Below are positions 6,124 through 8,112 of a stretch of DNA of 8,112 nucleotides, in pieces (the stretch's first letter is position 1; every line of letters starts with the position of its first letter). Source of the DNA: Anaeromassilibacillus stercoravium. Its GTDB lineage: Bacteria > Bacillota > Clostridia > Oscillospirales > Acutalibacteraceae. The notes beneath the pieces are model-generated. The model had not been told where the DNA came from and searched no databases. It was given only the letters and a program-made list of their open reading frames with translations. The stretch is from assembly GCA_019118845.1 (NCBI GenBank), contig DWYE01000140.1:1-8112 (forward strand). Direction: 5' to 3'. Made by a program: the position numbers and the translations under genes.

Positions 6124-6173
6124 GGTCCCCCTTCACGGAATTTGGAGATGTTCCATGAAGAGGGTCCTTTTTT
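6124..6173 (+). terminator. Intrinsic terminator of thiT
   Basis: A long imperfect stem (6124-6140 with 6151-6167, three mismatches in 17) encloses a 10-nt loop and ends in six Ts (6168-6173). It starts 12 nt after the thiT stop codon. Confidence 0.85.
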
Positions 6174-6198
6174 GTTCCAATGAATCGTTCAAAAAGGG

Positions 6199-6227
6199 TG
6201 GACTTTATACGCCAAAGATGATAAAAT
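6199..6227 (+). promoter_or_regulatory. Promoter of the small lipoprotein gene
   Basis: TGGACT (6199-6204), 17 nt, then TAAAAT (6222-6227) preceded by TGA, which gives an extended -10. The predicted RNA start near 6233-6235 leaves a leader of about 40 nt before the start codon. The preceding terminator makes an independent promoter necessary. Confidence 0.6.
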
Positions 6228-6273
6228 AATAAAACATTCCATACTTTTGCATGACATTGGAGGAAAGAATCTT

Positions 6274-6759
6274 ATGAATATGACGAAAACATTCAAAAAG
6301 GTAGGCGTCCTTGCGATCGTTCTTCTGATGATTGCCGCGCTGGTCGGCTGCGGTGGGAACCAGGAGGAGAAACAATGGGAAGAGGACGTCACAGCGATCA
6401 TGAATGACATCACGCTGTCCCAGACCGATTTTAATACGGCGTTGGCGGGCATCCAGCCGGGGGACGCTGACTCCCAGACGGCGATGCTCAATGCGATTGA
6501 CACCCTGGAAGAGGATTTCAACGCGCTGAAGGCCGTGGAAGCGCCGGAGAAGTACCAGGCGGTGCAGGAAGAATTCAACACAGCCGTGGATAAAGCTTTG
6601 GAAGGCACAGCGGCATTCCGTGAGATGGCAAACAACCTCGGCGACGGCGGGGATCTGACGATTGTCAGCGATAAGCTCTCCGAAGGCCAGACGAAGTACG
6701 AGGAGTTCCTGGAGCTTTGGCAGACAGCGGTCAACAATCTTGCGGAGATTGCAGGCTAA
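6274..6759 (+). CDS. Small secreted lipoprotein of unknown function
   Basis: A 161-aa protein with a clear lipoprotein signal: MNMTKTFKKVGVLAIV with basic residues, a hydrophobic core to residue 22, and the lipobox LVGC with lipidated Cys26. After cleavage it would be anchored on the outer face of the cytoplasmic membrane. The mature part is acidic and predicted almost wholly helical (AMLNAIDTLEEDFNALKAVE, then AFREMANNL and YEEFLELWQTAVNN), probably a small helical bundle; the phrase AVEAPEKYQAVQEEF is of a kind seen in small Firmicutes lipoproteins. No enzyme motif is visible. The start at 6274 has GGAGG 10 nt upstream; the frame extends to a TTG at 6247 lying before that site, which is rejected. 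It has its own promoter and terminator, and nothing ties it to thiT. Confidence 0.88.
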   Translation: MNMTKTFKKVGVLAIVLLMIAALVGCGGNQEEKQWEEDVTAIMNDITLSQTDFNTALAGIQPGDADSQTAMLNAIDTLEEDFNALKAVEAPEKYQAVQEEFNTAVDKALEGTAAFREMANNLGDGGDLTIVSDKLSEGQTKYEEFLELWQTAVNNLAEIAG

Positions 6760-6780
6760 ATTTGAACAGATACAAATACG

Positions 6781-6820
6781 AAGGGGCTGTTGCAGATGAT
6801 TCTGCAACAGCCCCTTCTTT
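6781..6820 (+). terminator. Strong intrinsic terminator after the lipoprotein gene
   Basis: A perfect 16-bp stem (6781-6796 with 6801-6816; AAGGGGCTGTTGCAGA and its complement) with loop TGAT, followed by CTTT. It starts 22 nt after the lipoprotein stop codon, between convergent genes, and could also slow transcripts arriving from the minus-strand gene that ends at 6880. Confidence 0.88.
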
Positions 6821-6854
6821 ATGCTTGGAAAAAGCAGTTCCATACCGTCCTCGG

Positions 6855-6879
6855 TTTGCAAGGCGTTTGCCCATGCAAA
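6855..6879. repeat. Small inverted repeat after the stop of the 172-aa gene
   Basis: TTTGCA (6855-6860) and TGCAAA (6874-6879) are inverted copies, with an inner GGC/GCC pairing (6862-6864 with 6869-6871). It abuts the TAA of the minus-strand gene but has no U-tract on that strand. A weak mRNA end or 3' stabiliser is possible. Confidence 0.35.
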
Positions 6880-7398
6880 TTAAGCGAATTCTTCCAGAAA
6901 AGCGGCCAAGTCCTGATAAAGCTGCTGGCCGTGCATGCCCCCAAACCCGACGTCATACTGGGTGCCGTTCATGGTGAAGTCCCCCGTGCTGTGGACGGTA
7001 ATGGCCAGGATGCCCGATGGTTCGTGCGCGTCCGTCAGATCGATCGCGAGGCGGTAGACTTCTTCCCCGATACCGCCATATGTCTGATTCGGGCTTTTAA
7101 ATAGGACATAGCGGTCCAGAATCTCCAGAAAAGCTTCCTGTTTTTCTGTATCCGTGTAGGAAAAAGAGAGCTCCCCCTCCTTTTGGGGCGGCAGATGCGA
7201 CGTTGCTACGGTATAGTAATTTACAATATGGATCTTTTCTGTAGAGCTGAAGTCCCGCACAACATTCCCCAGAGAGGCTGGATGAAAGAACAGGGCGAAA
7301 CAGAGGAGAATTGCCAAGAGAATGCCAATCCAGATCAAAGGCCGGGGAATGGGGTTTCGCAAGCGTTGCACGGGGAAGCGGATTTCTTTTGGAGTCAT
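6880..7398 (-). CDS. Hypothetical 172-aa membrane-anchored protein
   Basis: I do not recognise the family. Residues 1-20 are basic and Pro-rich, residues 21-38 (LIWIGILLAILLCFALFF) form one membrane helix, and the rest is probably outside the cell by the positive-inside rule. The extracytoplasmic domain (about 50-172) looks alpha/beta: a helix at FLEILDRYVLF (90-100), strands near YRLAIDL (115-121) and GILAITVHSTGDF (129-141), then NGTQYDVG (144-151) and a final helix LYQDLAAFLEE (160-170). The ATG at 7396-7398 has an AGAGGA site about 6 nt upstream. It lies 78 nt downstream of another minus-strand gene whose C-terminal domain has the same order of motifs, so the two are probably distant paralogues in one operon. 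No promoter or terminator is evident in the 78-nt gap. Confidence 0.8.
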   Translation of the reverse strand: MTPKEIRFPVQRLRNPIPRPLIWIGILLAILLCFALFFHPASLGNVVRDFSSTEKIHIVNYYTVATSHLPPQKEGELSFSYTDTEKQEAFLEILDRYVLFKSPNQTYGGIGEEVYRLAIDLTDAHEPSGILAITVHSTGDFTMNGTQYDVGFGGMHGQQLYQDLAAFLEEFA

Positions 7399-7476
7399 TT
7401 TTTATCCTCTCTCCTAAAAGGACAACGGGATCAGATTTCCCACAGGATACGGCCGTGGATGCCGGGAGGAAGGCCG

Positions 7477-8112
7477 TTAGGAGGAAACTTCCCAAAGGGG
7501 CGAATGGGATTTCTCGGCAAACAGACGCAATAGCGCCTCATAAAACGCTTGATTTCGTTGCCCAAACCGCCCGATTCCGCAGGGAAAACCGTCAGCATGC
7601 ATATCGCCTTGAGAATTGATACAGTAGGTTACTGCATCTAATGACCCATTCGAATCCTTGTAATAGAGATGAATTTCCAAAAGGATGCCCTCGTTGCCCT
7701 CGCAGGAATCCTCCACAGAATTCGTATGGGAGCTTATACCCAATTGTCTCTTGCGGTTTACAGGATATTGATTCAAAAATTGGGCGACGCTTTGCAGTTC
7801 AGACGGAGCCTGAGTAAAAATGCAGATTACGTTTGCGGTAGAAGCCTCAGAGGAACGGGGAGTCTCTGTTAAATCTAGCGGCCCCTCACGTTTTAGGATA
7901 CGGACGGATACAAAAGGGTTTTTGCCTGCCATATCTTCTGCAGAGAAAGGGCGCGTGTAAATAAAATATGCAGCAAGGAAGATCCCCAAAAGGGTTGGAA
8001 TCAGAATTCTTTCTCTGCCGAACCAATGAAAAACAAAATCGAAAACGAGAATAGCCGTCCATATTACTTCATAAATGATGGTTTCGATTATGGCGCGATT
8101 CCTTTTTAGGCT
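7477..8112 (-). CDS. Hypothetical membrane protein, 5' end beyond the window
   Basis: The frame is open from the TAA at 7477-7479 to the window edge: 211 visible residues with no start. A TTG at 7989 has no Shine-Dalgarno site and would cut a membrane helix in half, so the gene begins beyond 8112. Two hydrophobic segments are visible: residues 8-31 (IIETIIYEVIWTAILVFDFV and following) and 36-52 (ILIPTLLGIFLAAYFIY). A soluble domain of about 155 residues follows, ending in INSQGDMHADGFPCGIGRFG (163-182) and a helix FYEALLRLFAE (190-200). That tail parallels the GDF...NG...G...LYQDL...FLEE tail of the next gene. By hand count, 243 of 540 bases at 7561-8100 are G or C (45%), clearly below the asnB region, which may mean an accessory or acquired gene. 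Function unknown. Confidence 0.75.
   Translation of the reverse strand, partial: SLKRNRAIIETIIYEVIWTAILVFDFVFHWFGRERILIPTLLGIFLAAYFIYTRPFSAEDMAGKNPFVSVRILKREGPLDLTETPRSSEASTANVICIFTQAPSELQSVAQFLNQYPVNRKRQLGISSHTNSVEDSCEGNEGILLEIHLYYKDSNGSLDAVTYCINSQGDMHADGFPCGIGRFGQRNQAFYEALLRLFAEKSHSPLWEVSS

Noticed and set aside
6781..6816. The perfect 16-bp inverted repeat as an insertion-sequence end or MITE
   Set aside because: It is a single short hairpin with a 4-nt loop directly after a stop codon, with a short T-run. A terminator explains it fully, and no transposase or target duplication is seen.
7477..7989. Treating the right-hand gene as a complete 170-aa protein from a TTG at 7989
   Set aside because: No Shine-Dalgarno site, and the frame stays open for 41 more codons to the window edge, encoding hydrophobic sequence that completes the membrane helix.
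1..8112. CRISPR arrays, tRNA or rRNA genes, phage or toxin-antitoxin modules
   Set aside because: Scanned by eye on both strands; no regularly spaced repeats, no tRNA-like CCA/T-loop signature and no recognisable phage, transposase or toxin-antitoxin proteins were found.

Overview
The window looks like ordinary chromosome of a moderately GC-rich member of the Firmicutes, class Clostridia, possibly an Oscillospiraceae/Ruminococcaceae-type gut anaerobe. The signs are purine-rich Shine-Dalgarno sites, sigma-A type promoters (several with an extended -10 TGn), many intrinsic terminators, a CpXC-domain protein, and a stand-alone riboswitch-controlled ThiT. The lineage is inferred from style and gene content, not from a marker gene.

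Layout. Positions 1-904, minus strand: a two-gene unit of a 192-aa helical, acidic, Cys-cluster protein of unknown function and the start of mnmA (tRNA 2-thiouridylase, cut by the window edge), joined by a TAATG stop/start overlap. A divergent promoter pair (876-904 minus, 957-985 plus) separates it from the plus-strand pair at 1062-3615: a CpXC zinc-ribbon protein, a weak intrinsic terminator, then a complete glutamine-hydrolysing asparagine synthase (asnB) with a strong terminator. A gene-free 3616-3859 holds that terminator and two further inverted repeats. Positions 3860-5035, minus strand: a 391-aa soluble protein of unknown function with a recurring short motif that suggests a beta-propeller-like fold.

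Positions 5036-5291 separate divergent promoters and contain a well-placed but unproven 22-codon ORF. A consensus promoter, a TPP (THI-box) riboswitch and an intrinsic terminator then lead into thiT, the thiamine-binding S component of an ECF transporter. This is a coherent thiamine-uptake unit, expected to be shut off when TPP is plentiful. Next comes a small lipoprotein gene with its own promoter and a perfect 16-bp-stem terminator.

Positions 6880-8112, minus strand: two membrane-anchored proteins of unknown function whose C-terminal domains look distantly homologous to each other. The upstream one runs off the window and is clearly lower in GC than the asnB region. No RNA gene other than the riboswitch, no CRISPR, no insertion sequence and no phage gene was seen. 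I find no convincing new multi-gene system. The best leads are the tandem paralogues, the Cys-cluster protein coupled to mnmA, and the 5135-5295 leader or small-ORF region.
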